Positions 22,625-31,872 of a stretch of 64,000 bases of DNA are shown piece by piece. The notes under the pieces were generated by a model, which was not told where the DNA came from, ran no database searches, and saw only the letters and a program-made list of their open reading frames with translations. The position numbers were made by a program, and so were the translations under genes. Positions within the stretch are counted from its first letter, which is position 1. Every line of letters begins with the position of its first letter. The stretch lies in the NCBI GenBank assembly GCA_947259975.1, contig CAMYOD010000009.1, positions 1 through 64,000 on the forward strand, written 5' to 3'. Source of the DNA: an uncultured Gammaproteobacteria bacterium (GTDB lineage Bacteria; Pseudomonadota; Gammaproteobacteria; HyVt-429).

Positions 22625-24496
22625 TTAGCCCTCCTCATCACCTACCAGGTGGTAAAGAGGCGCTTTCTCCATTGTGTACTCACCCGTGTCGGGATCGCGA
22701 CGAGAAACGGTCAACACGTGCCAGTTCTCATCATCCACTTTCATCGCATCACCACGGTAGTAGTAACCAGGCCAACGTGTCTCCTTACGGAACAACGTAT
22801 GCTGGAACACACTCTCAGAAGTAAGGAAACGATGCTTCAGTTCCCATGCACGTAGTAGCTCGTGTATGTCTTCTGCAGCGACTTTTTCCAGATCTTCTCC
22901 CAGAGTCGCCATCTTCTTAAGGCCGATTTGGAGAAGCTTTTCGTTGGTCATGTAGTTAACACCAAAACCACCGCAGTACTCATCCATCAGCTTCTGCAAA
23001 CGATCAAGACCCTGACGTGGGTTGATGAAGTTGGGGTTAACACTGCCGGCAACCACCTCGTTGCTGTAGACCTTGTAGGTCTCCATCGGCTTGTAGATCT
23101 CTTCCTTGCGACGCTGGATCTGATCGTCGGAAACCCTGATGCCCTCGCCCTTACCGTCATCGATGTACTGACAGGCCGCTTTGGCCGCCAGACGACCCTC
23201 GGTAAAAGAGCCGGACGAGAAGGCGTGGGGGGTGCCGCCGACGGCGTCACCGGCACCGAACAGACCTTCGACTGTGGTCATACGATTGTAGCCCCAGAAG
23301 TATTCATCTGGTGATACATCCTCAGGGCCTGAACACCAGGCACCACAACCCGTTGCGTGTGAACCCATTACGTAGGGCTCGGAAGTCGTCAGTTCCGGGT
23401 TTTCGTATTTCGGATCTACATCGGTAGCCGCCCAAAGCACCGCCTGACCAACCGTCATACCAAGGAAGTTGTGCCAACCGATCTCTTCAAGATGAGGATC
23501 CTGGAAGGCTTCCATGGTGACCATGTGGATAGGACCACGACCGGCATTGACCTCGGAGATCAATGCGTGGTTACGCAGACAGGTCGGAATGGGTCGATGC
23601 GTTAAGTGCGAAGCTTCCGGGTCCAGATATTCCTTACCTACCATTTCCTGTAGTTCCGGGAACCAATTGGACTCATACTCTTCGCCGAGACAGTTTTGAG
23701 TATACGTCTTCAGGTGCAGGAAGTAGGCGCCGACCGGGCCGTAACCATCCTTGAATCGAGCCAGGACGATACGGTTTTCCATTTGCGTCATCTTCGCGCC
23801 TGCTTCGATCATAAGACCATAGGCAGAACCCGATGACCATGGTGCGTACCAGACACGACCCGCACCTTCACCGACTGAACGCGGCTTGAAGATGTTGGAT
23901 GCGCCACCGGCACCGCAGATAACGGTCTTGGACTTAAATACGTGGTAGTTACCCGTACGTACATTGAAACCAACGGCACCGGCGACGCGGTTTTCCTTGG
24001 CCTCATCCATCAGCAGATGGGTTACGCAGATACGATTGAACACCTTGTCGGCCGATTTTTTCGCCGCCTCGGCAACGATAGGCTTATAAGATTCACCGTG
24101 AATCATGATCTGCCAACGACCTTCGCGCAGATAGGCCCCCGTCTTGGTGTTGCGCATGATCGGCAACCCCCAGTCTTCGAACTGGTGTACAGCGGAGTCG
24201 ACGTGGCGCGCCATATCGAAAGCCAGATCCTCACGCACCATACCCATCAGATCGATACGTGCATAACGTACGTGATCTTCCGGGTTGTTCTCGCCGAAAC
24301 GGGTACCCATATAACAGTTGATCGCATACAAGCCCTGAGCTACCGCGCCAGAACGATCGATGTTGGCTTTTTCTGCAATGACAATTTTCTTGTCCTTGCC
24401 CCAATACCGTGCTTCAAACGCAGCACCGGTACCGCCAAGGCCAGCACCCGCTACCAGAATATCGATATCGTCTTCAATAATTGTCTTGTAGCCCAT
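22625..24496 (-). CDS. aprA: Adenylylsulfate reductase alpha subunit
   Basis: A 623-residue flavoprotein subunit of dissimilatory APS reductase, which in sulfur oxidizers runs in reverse to turn sulfite and AMP into adenosine 5'-phosphosulfate. The FAD-binding N-terminus is ILVAGAGLGGTGAAFEARYWG. Further family segments include AVAQGLYAINCYMGTR, CGAGGASNIFKPRS, HATGCGAWCSGP and GLFGAGDAVGGTPHAFSSGSF. The length is normal for AprA. The start overlaps the aprB stop by one base (24496). Confidence 0.97.
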   Translation of the reverse strand: MGYKTIIEDDIDILVAGAGLGGTGAAFEARYWGKDKKIVIAEKANIDRSGAVAQGLYAINCYMGTRFGENNPEDHVRYARIDLMGMVREDLAFDMARHVDSAVHQFEDWGLPIMRNTKTGAYLREGRWQIMIHGESYKPIVAEAAKKSADKVFNRICVTHLLMDEAKENRVAGAVGFNVRTGNYHVFKSKTVICGAGGASNIFKPRSVGEGAGRVWYAPWSSGSAYGLMIEAGAKMTQMENRIVLARFKDGYGPVGAYFLHLKTYTQNCLGEEYESNWFPELQEMVGKEYLDPEASHLTHRPIPTCLRNHALISEVNAGRGPIHMVTMEAFQDPHLEEIGWHNFLGMTVGQAVLWAATDVDPKYENPELTTSEPYVMGSHATGCGAWCSGPEDVSPDEYFWGYNRMTTVEGLFGAGDAVGGTPHAFSSGSFTEGRLAAKAACQYIDDGKGEGIRVSDDQIQRRKEEIYKPMETYKVYSNEVVAGSVNPNFINPRQGLDRLQKLMDEYCGGFGVNYMTNEKLLQIGLKKMATLGEDLEKVAAEDIHELLRAWELKHRFLTSESVFQHTLFRKETRWPGYYYRGDAMKVDDENWHVLTVSRRDPDTGEYTMEKAPLYHLVGDEEG

Positions 24497-24978
24497 TAGT
24501 AGTACACCCCTTCTTTAAGTTTCAAGCCATTTGATTCCAGGGTATGTAAATCGCCTTCATCCATGCGGACATACTTAGGCTCGTTGAACAATAGCTGACC
24601 GCCACGCATTTCATTACTTGGCGCCGGCTCTTCAGACAGCTCAGGAAATCCTGTGCCCCAGGGCTTCGTGGTGATAGGCGCCAGAAGGTCCATGTCTTTT
24701 TTGCCGTTGCGGAACTTGATGCGCCAGGCAATCGTGCCTTTTTCCTCATCACGGTGCACTCGTACCGAGTGACCCAGTGGAGCGAAATCTGCATAGCCAC
24801 GTACATCAATCGCGTGATGCGGGCAGGCTTTTACGCAGGAATAACATTCCCAGCACATATTAGGCTCAATGTTGTAAGCACGGCGAAGCGTTTTATCGAT
24901 GTGCATGATGTCAGATGGGCAGATATCAACGCACTGACCACAACCATCACAACGAGTCATATATACAAAAGTAGGCAT
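24496..24978 (-). CDS. aprB: Adenylylsulfate reductase beta subunit, 2x[4Fe-4S]
   Basis: A 160-residue ferredoxin-like subunit carrying two cubane clusters: CDGCGQCVDICPSDIMHID and CWECYSCVKACPHHAIDV. It moves electrons between the FAD of AprA and the membrane side. The C-terminal extension (from about residue 100) wraps around AprA in known structures. It sits between aprM (43 bp upstream) and aprA. Confidence 0.97.
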   Translation of the reverse strand: MPTFVYMTRCDGCGQCVDICPSDIMHIDKTLRRAYNIEPNMCWECYSCVKACPHHAIDVRGYADFAPLGHSVRVHRDEEKGTIAWRIKFRNGKKDMDLLAPITTKPWGTGFPELSEEPAPSNEMRGGQLLFNEPKYVRMDEGDLHTLESNGLKLKEGVYY

Positions 24979-25021
24979 GTGTTCTTCCTCTATCTTAGGG
25001 CCAAATTAGTTAAGCAAGTGT

Positions 25022-25867
25022 TTAGTAGTGTTTTGCCGATTCACGCCTAATACCTTGCCCCATATAAGCTGGGTTCGTGCCCATATATTCCGGGATATCC
25101 GGAAACTTTCTCTGTACTTCAGGATCCGTCAGATCGTAATCGGCAGGCAGATTCTCTCTTGAACCATCCGCTACAGTAACTTTCTTCTGGTATGCCGCGG
25201 CGGGCTTGAAGAACATGTGCGCAAACTTGGACCACAGAACGGTACCAAATAGCGTCGTGCTGGAAATGATGAACAGCACGAAGAACAGGGTGGTCCAGCC
25301 ACCCATGCCGCTCGACTGGGCATAGGACCAGATCAGGCCGAAGGTCGCAGTGGACAGCAGCCCGAGGATGAACAGGTCGGCACGCACCAGGCGATACCAT
25401 TTTGCCCCTTCCGCGGCCACGTCGACGCGGACGAAAAACCAGAACCAGTAGCCGCCGATGCAGAGCATCAGTGCGCCAATGTGCCAGAGCATCGGCCACA
25501 GCCCGGCCGCAGCCTCGCCCGGGTAGTTAAAGATCATGACGGCGGTCGCCACCACGAAAAGGATGAAACCGTACATGGTGAGCAGATGAGAGAGACGGCG
25601 CTTTACATTCTTGAATTCACCGGAGGTCAGCACTTCGTTGGCCAGCGTTGAAACCGCGAGTCCGGCTTTTTCACCGGCACTAACCTCACGTTTGGCGCTC
25701 TTCTTGGCTTTTTCCGCATTTTCGAAAAAGTACTGCGCGCTTTTCTTGTGAATCATGTCAAGTATCGTACCGCCGACGACCAGAAGGGCCATAAGGATCA
25801 CATAGGCCTGCATGATCGCGGGTGATATGGACGCCGAAAGCTCGGCGAAGGGATTGCTCATGAACAT
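25022..25867 (-). CDS. aprM: APS reductase membrane subunit AprM
   Basis: A 281-residue protein with five to six predicted helices, first at about 17-37 and then clustered between 92 and 225. It matches AprM, the proposed membrane electron acceptor or anchor for AprBA in Chromatiaceae and Thiobacillus-like sulfur oxidizers. These lineages lack the QmoABC module expected in sulfate reducers. GAGGA lies 7 bp before the first ATG (25867), favouring MFMSNP over the second ATG two codons on. It is the first gene of the aprMBA operon. Confidence 0.9.
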   Translation of the reverse strand: MFMSNPFAELSASISPAIMQAYVILMALLVVGGTILDMIHKKSAQYFFENAEKAKKSAKREVSAGEKAGLAVSTLANEVLTSGEFKNVKRRLSHLLTMYGFILFVVATAVMIFNYPGEAAAGLWPMLWHIGALMLCIGGYWFWFFVRVDVAAEGAKWYRLVRADLFILGLLSTATFGLIWSYAQSSGMGGWTTLFFVLFIISSTTLFGTVLWSKFAHMFFKPAAAYQKKVTVADGSRENLPADYDLTDPEVQRKFPDIPEYMGTNPAYMGQGIRRESAKHY

Positions 25868-26535
25868 TAAATTATCCTCAAAACTGTTAGCTGTGAGATT
25901 TTCTAAATACTGTTAGCGCTTTTCAAACCACGTTAAGGCTTTATGTCCGTCTCAACTGTCAGCCGTTCACTCGCAGGCTGGTGATGGACAGATGCGCATG
26001 CATCAAGCGGATATGTGAATGCCCCTTTTGGCGACGTCAACCCGGGTATTGTTGACTGGTTGTATACGCACAAAGCTAGCAATGGTACGGACACCCAAAC
26101 CGCAGGCGACTTATGCGGATGTCGAGTGAGTCTAAAATCTGGAGCGAGATACTAGCAAAAACCGCCGCCAATCAAAATGATATCGCCACGACAAACCCAT
26201 AAATACCGGCAAAATCATCATCAGATTACTTTATCCCGAGATTAGGTTTTGCTATCAAGAAACGGAAGGGTCGCGGAATAAAGGGGTTGGCGGCAAACCA
26301 CAATCAACGGGACCGAAACTGCAGCCTGGGGCCGGGCCTCCCCCGCGGCCAAAACTAAGGGGGTCAAAGCCCTTTAACTGCCCTACCCAGGCGTTAAGAT
26401 CTCAAAGATTGACCCTATGGCCCCCGTGCAAAAGACCCGGTAGAACGCCCCATTGCTGCCGGTGTCGATATAATAATGTTGCCCAATTTCGAGCGTGTAG
26501 AGATCGCGAAAATACACATTTCGTAAGTAATTATA
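25868..26535. other. Divergent intergenic region between aprM and selO
   Basis: 668 bp without a convincing gene. It holds the aprM promoter and presumably that of selO (TATAAT-like sequence just before 26536). It also has a decayed GGGGTC-type repeat (GGGGGTCAAAG...TTGACCCT, about 26358-26416). Two short frames near 26015-26160 were considered and not accepted. Confidence 0.5.
25898..25926 (-). promoter_or_regulatory. Candidate promoter of aprMBA
   Basis: On the minus strand TTGAAA (25921-25926) and GAAAAT (25898-25903) are spaced by 17 bp, putting transcription start ~25 bp before the aprM ATG. The boxes match the sigma-70 consensus at five and four of six positions. Confidence 0.4.
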
Positions 26536-28029
26536 ATGATACAAATTCCCTTCAAGAATCGATATGCAACCTTGGGCGAAGGGTTTTACGTAACCACCCG
26601 CCCATCACCTGTCGCCAGCCCGGCGTTGGTTAAATTTAATGACGATCTTGCCAACACGCTGGGATTGTCCGTTACGGATCTCGACTCATACGATGTTGCT
26701 GCAATCCTGTCGGGTAATGTAGTACCCGATGGCGCAGAGCCTTTGGCGATGGCCTATGCGGGCCATCAGTTTGGCCACTTCAGTCCGCAGTTGGGTGACG
26801 GGCGTGCAATTTTGTTGGGTGAGATCAGCAGCCCTGATGGTAGTAGCTTTGATATCCATCTAAAAGGCTCCGGGCGCACGTTCTATTCGCGCAATGGCGA
26901 TGGCCGTGCGGCATTGGGTCCGGTGCTGCGTGAGTATCTAGTCAGCGAGGCGATGTTCAAACTGGGGGTGCCGACTACCCGGGCATTGGCTGTGGTTACG
27001 ACGGGCGAGGAAGTGGCGAGAGAGCGCTTACTTCCGGGCGGCATTATTACTCGCATCGCAACGAGTTTTGTTCGCGTCGGTACATTTCAGTATTTCGCTT
27101 CGCGAGGCGATGTAGAAGCGATACAGAAACTCGCCGATTATGTTATCGAGCGCAATTATCCGCTGACACGTGAAGCAGACAATCCTTATGCGGCGTTCTT
27201 AAAAATTGTGGTGGACCGTCAGGCTGCATTAATTGCACAGTGGATGCAGTTGGGCTTTATTCATGGCGTGATGAATACCGATAATATGTCCATAGCCGGG
27301 GAGACGATTGATTATGGTCCCTGTGCATTTATGGACGCCTATGATCATAACAAGGTGCTTAGCTCCATCGATCGTGATGGGCGTTATGCCTATAGCAATC
27401 AGCCGGCCATCGGGTTATGGAATCTGACTCGACTCGCGGAGTCGTTAGTGCCGTTACTGGCCGCGGACACTGAAACAGCGGTTGAACTCGCGCAGGATGT
27501 TTTAAAAACTTATTTTGGGACTTATCAGAACGCCTGGCTGACCGGCATGCGATCCAAGTGTGGTTTGACGGCGGGTGCCGAGCAGGCAGCTGGGGAGGAA
27601 GATAAATCACTCATTGAAGAACTATTGAATACCATGGCAGAGAACAATGCCGATTTTACGCAGACGTTCTTTTACTTATCGCAGCTGGCGGCGCAACCAT
27701 TAGAACAAGACAGTGCAGTGCGAAACTTGTTTGATAACCCGGCACGATTTGATGATTGGGCGCTCAAGTGGCGCAAGCGTTTAGGTTATGAGACACAGAA
27801 CGATGCAGAACGACAGAAACAGATGAAAGCGGTAAACCCCGTCTATATTCCCCGCAATCATCAAATCGAAGCGGCGATTAGAGCCGCGGAAGATCATGGC
27901 GATTTTTCCGTGTTTCATGATTTGCATGAGGTGTTGCAGAATCCGTACATACGGCAGGAAGGCAAAGATAATTACATGCTGCCCCCGGAACCCGATGAAG
28001 TGGTCAAAGAAACATTTTGCGGGACGTGA
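26536..28029 (+). CDS. selO: Protein adenylyltransferase SelO (YdiU)
   Basis: A 497-residue pseudokinase of the SelO family, which transfers AMP from ATP to protein Ser, Thr or Tyr residues and is linked to redox stress. Family blocks are intact: MAYAGHQFGHFSPQLGDGRAILLGE, DIHLKGSGRTFYSRNGDGRAALG, SEAMFKLGVPTTRAL, GFIHGVMNTDNMSIAGETIDYGPCAFMD and IPRNHQIEAAI. The C-terminus is regular (NPYIRQEGKDNYMLPP). Single gene, divergent from aprMBA. Confidence 0.95.
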   Translation: MIQIPFKNRYATLGEGFYVTTRPSPVASPALVKFNDDLANTLGLSVTDLDSYDVAAILSGNVVPDGAEPLAMAYAGHQFGHFSPQLGDGRAILLGEISSPDGSSFDIHLKGSGRTFYSRNGDGRAALGPVLREYLVSEAMFKLGVPTTRALAVVTTGEEVARERLLPGGIITRIATSFVRVGTFQYFASRGDVEAIQKLADYVIERNYPLTREADNPYAAFLKIVVDRQAALIAQWMQLGFIHGVMNTDNMSIAGETIDYGPCAFMDAYDHNKVLSSIDRDGRYAYSNQPAIGLWNLTRLAESLVPLLAADTETAVELAQDVLKTYFGTYQNAWLTGMRSKCGLTAGAEQAAGEEDKSLIEELLNTMAENNADFTQTFFYLSQLAAQPLEQDSAVRNLFDNPARFDDWALKWRKRLGYETQNDAERQKQMKAVNPVYIPRNHQIEAAIRAAEDHGDFSVFHDLHEVLQNPYIRQEGKDNYMLPPEPDEVVKETFCGT

Positions 28030-28103
28030 GTCGGAAACAGCGGGCAGGCTCCGGTGACGCATGAACGCACATGGCAGTTGATCGCGCCAGTTACGGTTGA
28101 TTT

Positions 28104-28613
28104 CTAATTCATTATCGCCAGCGTATCGCCAACCGTAATCGTCCCGCTGGCTATTACCCGTATACACACACCACTGCTTTTCCCCAGAGCCCGGCACAGG
28201 CCCTTACCTTCCACCTTTTCCAGGTAACCGCAGGGCGGGCGGGGCTTGAGGTAGCTGAACACGGCGCTGCCGATGCGAAAGGTTTTGCCTTCCAGTTGTT
28301 TTGTCCTGATGCCACCGAGGACCAGGTTACGGCGATGGCTGCCGCGGTCGAGCCGGTCTTTCAGATCTTCCTTTTGCGCGCGCTTGGCCTTGCGTATGTC
28401 GTCTTCCGTGATCAAGGTGACCTGGCAGGCCTCGATGGACTGCCAAAAACCCTTCGCGGCGGCGTAGCGATCGCCCTGCAGGCCGCTATCATGTATCGCT
28501 CGTATGGTATGCACCGATTGCATAGGTTCGCCGGCGGCGTCGGCGATGAAGATCGCTGTGAGGACGGGGGTTTCGCGGTTACGCCGCGAGCAGAAGGGCC
28601 ACTTAAAGATCAT
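28104..28613 (-). CDS. MOSC-domain protein
   Basis: A 169-residue MOSC protein. MOSC domains bind molybdenum cofactor or deliver sulfur from a conserved cysteine. Here the domain spans most of the protein: GLQGDRYAA, VTLITEDDIRKA, GSHRRNLVLGGI, and the cysteine in PRPPCGYLEKVEGKGLCRALGKSSGVCIRV. The other molybdenum genes are ~15 kb away, so a direct link is not shown. The last residues approach the convergent selO gene (74 bp apart). Confidence 0.88.
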   Translation of the reverse strand: MIFKWPFCSRRNRETPVLTAIFIADAAGEPMQSVHTIRAIHDSGLQGDRYAAAKGFWQSIEACQVTLITEDDIRKAKRAQKEDLKDRLDRGSHRRNLVLGGIRTKQLEGKTFRIGSAVFSYLKPRPPCGYLEKVEGKGLCRALGKSSGVCIRVIASGTITVGDTLAIMN

Positions 28614-28955
28614 CGGATTGGGTCAGTACAGCTGGATTCGCACAATGTGCTTGATTGTATAACCGAATGGACCGAGGGGTCAGGGTCGTTAAGAACTTTC
28701 AAGGACTCTGACCCCTTGAACCCAGGCAATTCCACGTGTCGCCCCAGGGATGCTTGCGCTCGGCGCTCGCCGGGTTGCCCTTGGAGGCGGCATTGGTCAC
28801 TTCGTGTTCTGCAACCAGAATTGCTGCGTGTCATAAACCGATAGCTCAATGCGTCGATACAAGAATTGACCCCTTGGTTGGATATACAATTTCGGCGAGT
28901 ATTAGCGAATATTTTTCTCTGACCCGATTTTCACTTTGAATCCGGTTTTCACGCC
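28614..28955. other. Intergenic region with REP-like arms and possible gene scrap
   Basis: It contains the 28675-28716 repeat and a further CTCTGACCCG arm (28919-28928). Between them, the minus strand from about 28830 to 28735 reads as GC3-rich, gene-like sequence (AEHEVTNAASKGNPASAERK...) with no start, which may be the end of a lost gene. Not recognised. Confidence 0.4.
28675..28716. repeat. REP-like repeat, imperfect (AGGGGTCAG...CTGACCCCT)
   Basis: AGGGGTCAG (28675-28683) and CTGACCCCT (28708-28716) are inverted, with imperfect inner arms. Same family as 4229-4281. Confidence 0.65.
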
Positions 28956-29867
28956 ATGATCCAAGTCCTGTTGCAGATGGCCGCCATCATCGCCTGCGGC
29001 GTGGCGTGGCGCTGGTTGGCCCCGGGCGGGCAAAGTGCAGACGTGACGCGCACGGCGCTCACCGGCTTGGTGTTTTACCTGCTGTTGCCCGCGCTGGTGC
29101 TGCTTGTGCTATGGCAGGCGCCGATCGGCAGCGACGCCCTGCTGATCGCGCTTGCCGCGGCCATCGGTGTGTTGGTTTCGTTGATCGTCATGCGCGGCTT
29201 GTGCAATGTGTGTCGGCTCGATGCCGGCACCCGCGGCGCGGTGATGTTGGCGGCGGCTTTTCCCAACGCCACTTACCTGGGCCTGCCGGTGCTGGAGGCG
29301 ACCTTCGGCGCGCCCGGGCGCAGCGTCGCGATTCAATACGACCTGTTCGCCTGTACTCCCCTGCTGTTGACCCTGGGTGTATGGCTGGCCGCCCGCTACG
29401 GTGATCGCCCGGAAATGAAAATGACCTGGAGCGGCCTGTTGAAGGTGCCGGCCCTGTGGGCCGCGGCGTTGGCCCTGGCGTTGAACCTGGCCCGCGTCCC
29501 CTTGCCCACCGGCCTCGGCGACTGGTTGCAATCGCTCGCCAACGGAGTGGTGCCGTTGATGTTGATCTCGTTGGGCTTGAGTCTGCATATCCGTCGCGAC
29601 CACCTCCACGAACTGCGGGCCATCGTCCCGGTGCTGGGGGTGAAGCTGGTGTTGATGCCGTTGGTGGTCTGGAGTGTGACGATCATGCTGGGCATGCAGG
29701 GCATGGTGCAGCAGGCGGTGGTGTTGGAGGCGGCCATGCCGAGCATGGTGCTGGGCGTAGTGCTGTGCGACCGCTATGGCCTGAACAGTACCGTCTATGC
29801 GGCCACGGTGACCGCCACCACCGCCTTGAGTTTCCTAACATTGGGGCTGTGGTACGGGCTGGTGTAA
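28956..29867 (+). CDS. AEC-family transporter (auxin efflux carrier type)
   Basis: A 303-residue membrane protein with about ten hydrophobic segments in two inverted halves of five, the architecture of AEC permeases. Typical features are the ATYLGLPVLEATFG segment in the first half and the closing VLEAAMPSMVLGVVLCDRYGLNSTVYAATVTATTALS of the second. Substrates of bacterial members include dicarboxylates and other organic anions. The actual substrate is not evident from context. Confidence 0.9.
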   Translation: MIQVLLQMAAIIACGVAWRWLAPGGQSADVTRTALTGLVFYLLLPALVLLVLWQAPIGSDALLIALAAAIGVLVSLIVMRGLCNVCRLDAGTRGAVMLAAAFPNATYLGLPVLEATFGAPGRSVAIQYDLFACTPLLLTLGVWLAARYGDRPEMKMTWSGLLKVPALWAAALALALNLARVPLPTGLGDWLQSLANGVVPLMLISLGLSLHIRRDHLHELRAIVPVLGVKLVLMPLVVWSVTIMLGMQGMVQQAVVLEAAMPSMVLGVVLCDRYGLNSTVYAATVTATTALSFLTLGLWYGLV

Positions 29868-29993
29868 TACAACCCCCCCGTTCTGTCCATGACCCGGCTT
29901 TTGTTTAGCTTTTGCTTATATTGGCTGAAACCAGGATCTGTCGCGGATTCTCGCGCGGCGTCTTGTCCCCGTTTGGACCCGTTTTAACCCTTT

Positions 29994-30153
29994 TTGACTT
30001 CTCGTAATACGTGTATAGTGTGCAGCATTGCAGCACATCCTCGTAGTCAGCTCGGAAGTCCCCTCCTGTTGTATTGGAAGCCACTACCGTCATCTCGCTT
30101 TCAGGAATAGTCTGCAATTCATCGCAACTTAATAGATACAGAGGTAAATTTTC
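29994..30153 (+). promoter_or_regulatory. Candidate promoter and long leader of the cold-shock gene
   Basis: TTGACT (29994-29999) and TATAGT (30014-30019) are visible, although the 14-bp spacing is short. A start near 30026 would give a leader of ~128 nt before the ATG at 30154, similar to the structured cold-sensing leaders of cspA-type mRNAs. No other gene is seen from 29868 to 30153. Confidence 0.4.
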
Positions 30154-30357
30154 ATGGCTACAGGTACAGTGAAGTGGTTTAACGATTCGAAGGGCTTCGG
30201 CTTTATTTCCCCCGAAGACGGCAGCAAGGATGTGTTTGTGCATCACAGCGCCATTCAGGGCGACGGCTACAAGTCACTGGCCGAAGGCCAGCGGGTGACG
30301 TACGACACCGAGGATGGCCCCAAGGGCCCGTCGGCGACGAATGTCCAGCCGGCCTAA
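30154..30357 (+). CDS. Cold-shock domain protein (CspA family)
   Basis: A 67-residue single cold-shock domain that binds single-stranded RNA and DNA. RNP-1 is KGFGFIS (residues 14-20) and RNP-2 is VFVHHSAI (26-33). The opening [18 protein letters not shown] is canonical. A long leader and a strong terminator show it is transcribed alone. Confidence 0.96.
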   Translation: MATGTVKWFNDSKGFGFISPEDGSKDVFVHHSAIQGDGYKSLAEGQRVTYDTEDGPKGPSATNVQPA

Positions 30358-30387
30358 GCAGCTTTCATAACACAAGCTGTTTTGAGT

Positions 30388-30415
30388 AAAAGGCCCCGCC
30401 GGTGCGGGGCCTTTT
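30388..30415 (+). terminator. Intrinsic terminator of the csp gene
   Basis: GGCCCCGC-CGGT-GCGGGGCC (30392-30411) flanked by an A run and followed by TTTTC. It lies 30 bp after the stop. Confidence 0.85.
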
Positions 30416-30511
30416 CTTTACTGCCTGGCAGCGCCCGTGGCCCCTGGACCGCAACCCCAGGGCGGCACGTCCGGCGTGTTATCATGCTCTCCAGACTCAT
30501 GCGAGGTACCG

Positions 30512-30676
30512 ATGGCCAAACCAAATTATTCATTTGAAAAACGTCAGCGCGAGATCGCGAAAAAGAAGAAAAAGGAAGAAAAGCGTCAGCGCAAACTCAG
30601 GGATGCGGCCGCAGCGGCGGACGAAACCGTAACCGATGACCAGGACCCGCCTGAAGGCGCGCAGGCGCCGGAATAA
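30512..30676 (+). CDS. Small charged protein (54 aa)
   Basis: ATG 30512, with GAGGT 4 bp upstream, opens 54 residues: MAKPNYSFEKRQREIAKKKK, a run of Lys, Arg and Glu, then an acidic and proline-rich tail ending EGAQAPE. Very similar lysine-rich small proteins are common in gammaproteobacteria. Their function is not established, although nucleic-acid or ribosome association is plausible from charge. A REP-type terminator follows 15 bp after the stop. Confidence 0.75.
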   Translation: MAKPNYSFEKRQREIAKKKKKEEKRQRKLRDAAAAADETVTDDQDPPEGAQAPE

Positions 30677-30690
30677 GAGCCTTCTTTAAA

Positions 30691-30732
30691 GGGGCCGGAG
30701 TGATTTATTGTTAATCACTCCGGCCCTTTTTT
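30691..30732 (+). terminator. REP-like palindrome acting as a terminator
   Basis: GGGCCGGAGTGATT (30692-30705) and AATCACTCCGGCCC (30713-30726) are perfect arms around 7 bases, then TTTTTT. This is a GGGGTCGGAGTGATT-family element with a compensatory T-to-C/A-to-G change in both arms, which suggests selection to keep the stem. Confidence 0.8.
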
Positions 30733-30781
30733 GCTTTAGGCCATTAGCCTCCGCGGCCGGGGTCCGTTCCTGCAACAGAAC

Positions 30782-31540
30782 ATGGAATTTCCCTACATCG
30801 GCATCGACGGCTGCAAGGCGGGCTGGTTTTGCGTGCTGCTCGCCGACGACGGGCGCTGGCGTACGGCGCTGGCACCGGATGCCGAGGCGCTACGCGAGGT
30901 AACCTATTCGGCGGCAAGCGCGTTGATCGATATTCCCATCGGCTTTGTCGACGCCGGCGCGAGCGGGCGCGACTGCGATACGGAAGCCCGCCGGTGCCTC
31001 GGCCGGCCACGGGCGTCGAGCGTGTTCGCGCCGCCGGCACGCCCTACCCTGGCTGCGCGGGACTATCGCGCGGCGTTGGCCATCAACCGCCGGCACACCG
31101 GCCGCGGCATCAGCCAACAGGCCTGGTGGATCGTGCCGAAGATGCAGGCCATCGACGCGTTGCTAGCCAGCAATCCTGCGCTGCATGGGATCTTGCGGGA
31201 GTGTCATCCGGAGGTGTGCTTCTGGGCGCTGAATGGGCGTAGCGCAATGGCCCACAACAAGAAAAAGGTCCCCGGTCGGGAAGAGCGGCGCGCGGTGTTG
31301 CGGCGCTACCTTGCTAAGGCCGATGGCCTTTTCGAACACGCAACCGCGGAATATCCGCGCCGCGAGGTGGCGCTGGACGACATCATCGATGCCCTGGTTG
31401 CCGCGGTGACGGCGAAACTGGGTGCGGGGCGCTATCGTAGCCTGCCCGCGGACCCGCCACACGATTCCCGGGGCCGGCCTATGGAGATGGTGTATTGGGT
31501 GCCGACTGCGGGAGAATGGGGCCGTGCAACCAATCCATGA
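30782..31540 (+). CDS. DUF429-domain protein
   Basis: A 252-residue protein with the DUF429 signature. The opening IGIDGCKAGWFCVLL carries the glycine-rich, acid-containing RNase H-like start. ALIDIPIGF, RCLGRPRASSVFAPPARP, GISQQAWWIVPKMQAID, HPEVCFWALNG and DDIIDALVAAVTAK follow in order. The family is predicted to be a nuclease, without demonstrated activity known to me. The end overlaps the DUF504 gene by 17 bp, so the two are translationally linked. Confidence 0.85.
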   Translation: MEFPYIGIDGCKAGWFCVLLADDGRWRTALAPDAEALREVTYSAASALIDIPIGFVDAGASGRDCDTEARRCLGRPRASSVFAPPARPTLAARDYRAALAINRRHTGRGISQQAWWIVPKMQAIDALLASNPALHGILRECHPEVCFWALNGRSAMAHNKKKVPGREERRAVLRRYLAKADGLFEHATAEYPRREVALDDIIDALVAAVTAKLGAGRYRSLPADPPHDSRGRPMEMVYWVPTAGEWGRATNP

Positions 31541-31775
31541 ATTACTCGCCCGCATCCGCTGGGACCCGGACTTCGGACGCGGCGAGTTTGAGTTAGAGTT
31601 TTTCGATCGCCTGGAGGTGTCGTTGATTCGCCTGTCCCTGCGCGACATCGTGTTCACGCCGGAGGATCATTTCTTTTTCCACTACCTGGATGAAGACGAG
31701 TACGAGCACAGCGTGCCCTTTCATCGCGTCAAGGCGGTGTATCGCAACGGGGAGCGGATTTGGCAACGGAAATGA
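31524..31775 (+). CDS. DUF504 (UPF0248, MJ1316-type) protein
   Basis: An 83-residue protein starting at GTG 31524 inside the end of the DUF429 gene. ELLARIRWDPDFGRGEFELEFFDR, IRLSLRDIVF and VPFHRVKAVYRNGERIWQR are the conserved blocks of DUF504, a domain proposed to recognise RNA ends. Length and start agree with homologues that begin I-H-E-L-L. Coupling with a predicted nuclease gene suggests a joint RNA-related role (inference). Confidence 0.82.
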   Translation: MQPIHELLARIRWDPDFGRGEFELEFFDRLEVSLIRLSLRDIVFTPEDHFFFHYLDEDEYEHSVPFHRVKAVYRNGERIWQRK

Positions 31776-31872
31776 GCAAGGACCGGCCAGACCCCGGGCT
31801 TCCGGGTTCGCGTGGTCTGCCGCGTCCGCTTCTGTTATCGTTTTGCGACCCACCTGAGACGAGGATCGCCCA

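Noticed and set aside
26015-26160. Short frames (36 and 46 codons) upstream of selO
   Set aside because: Two overlapping frames in the same place, neither with a good ribosome-binding site or recognisable content; they lie in the aprM/selO regulatory gap.
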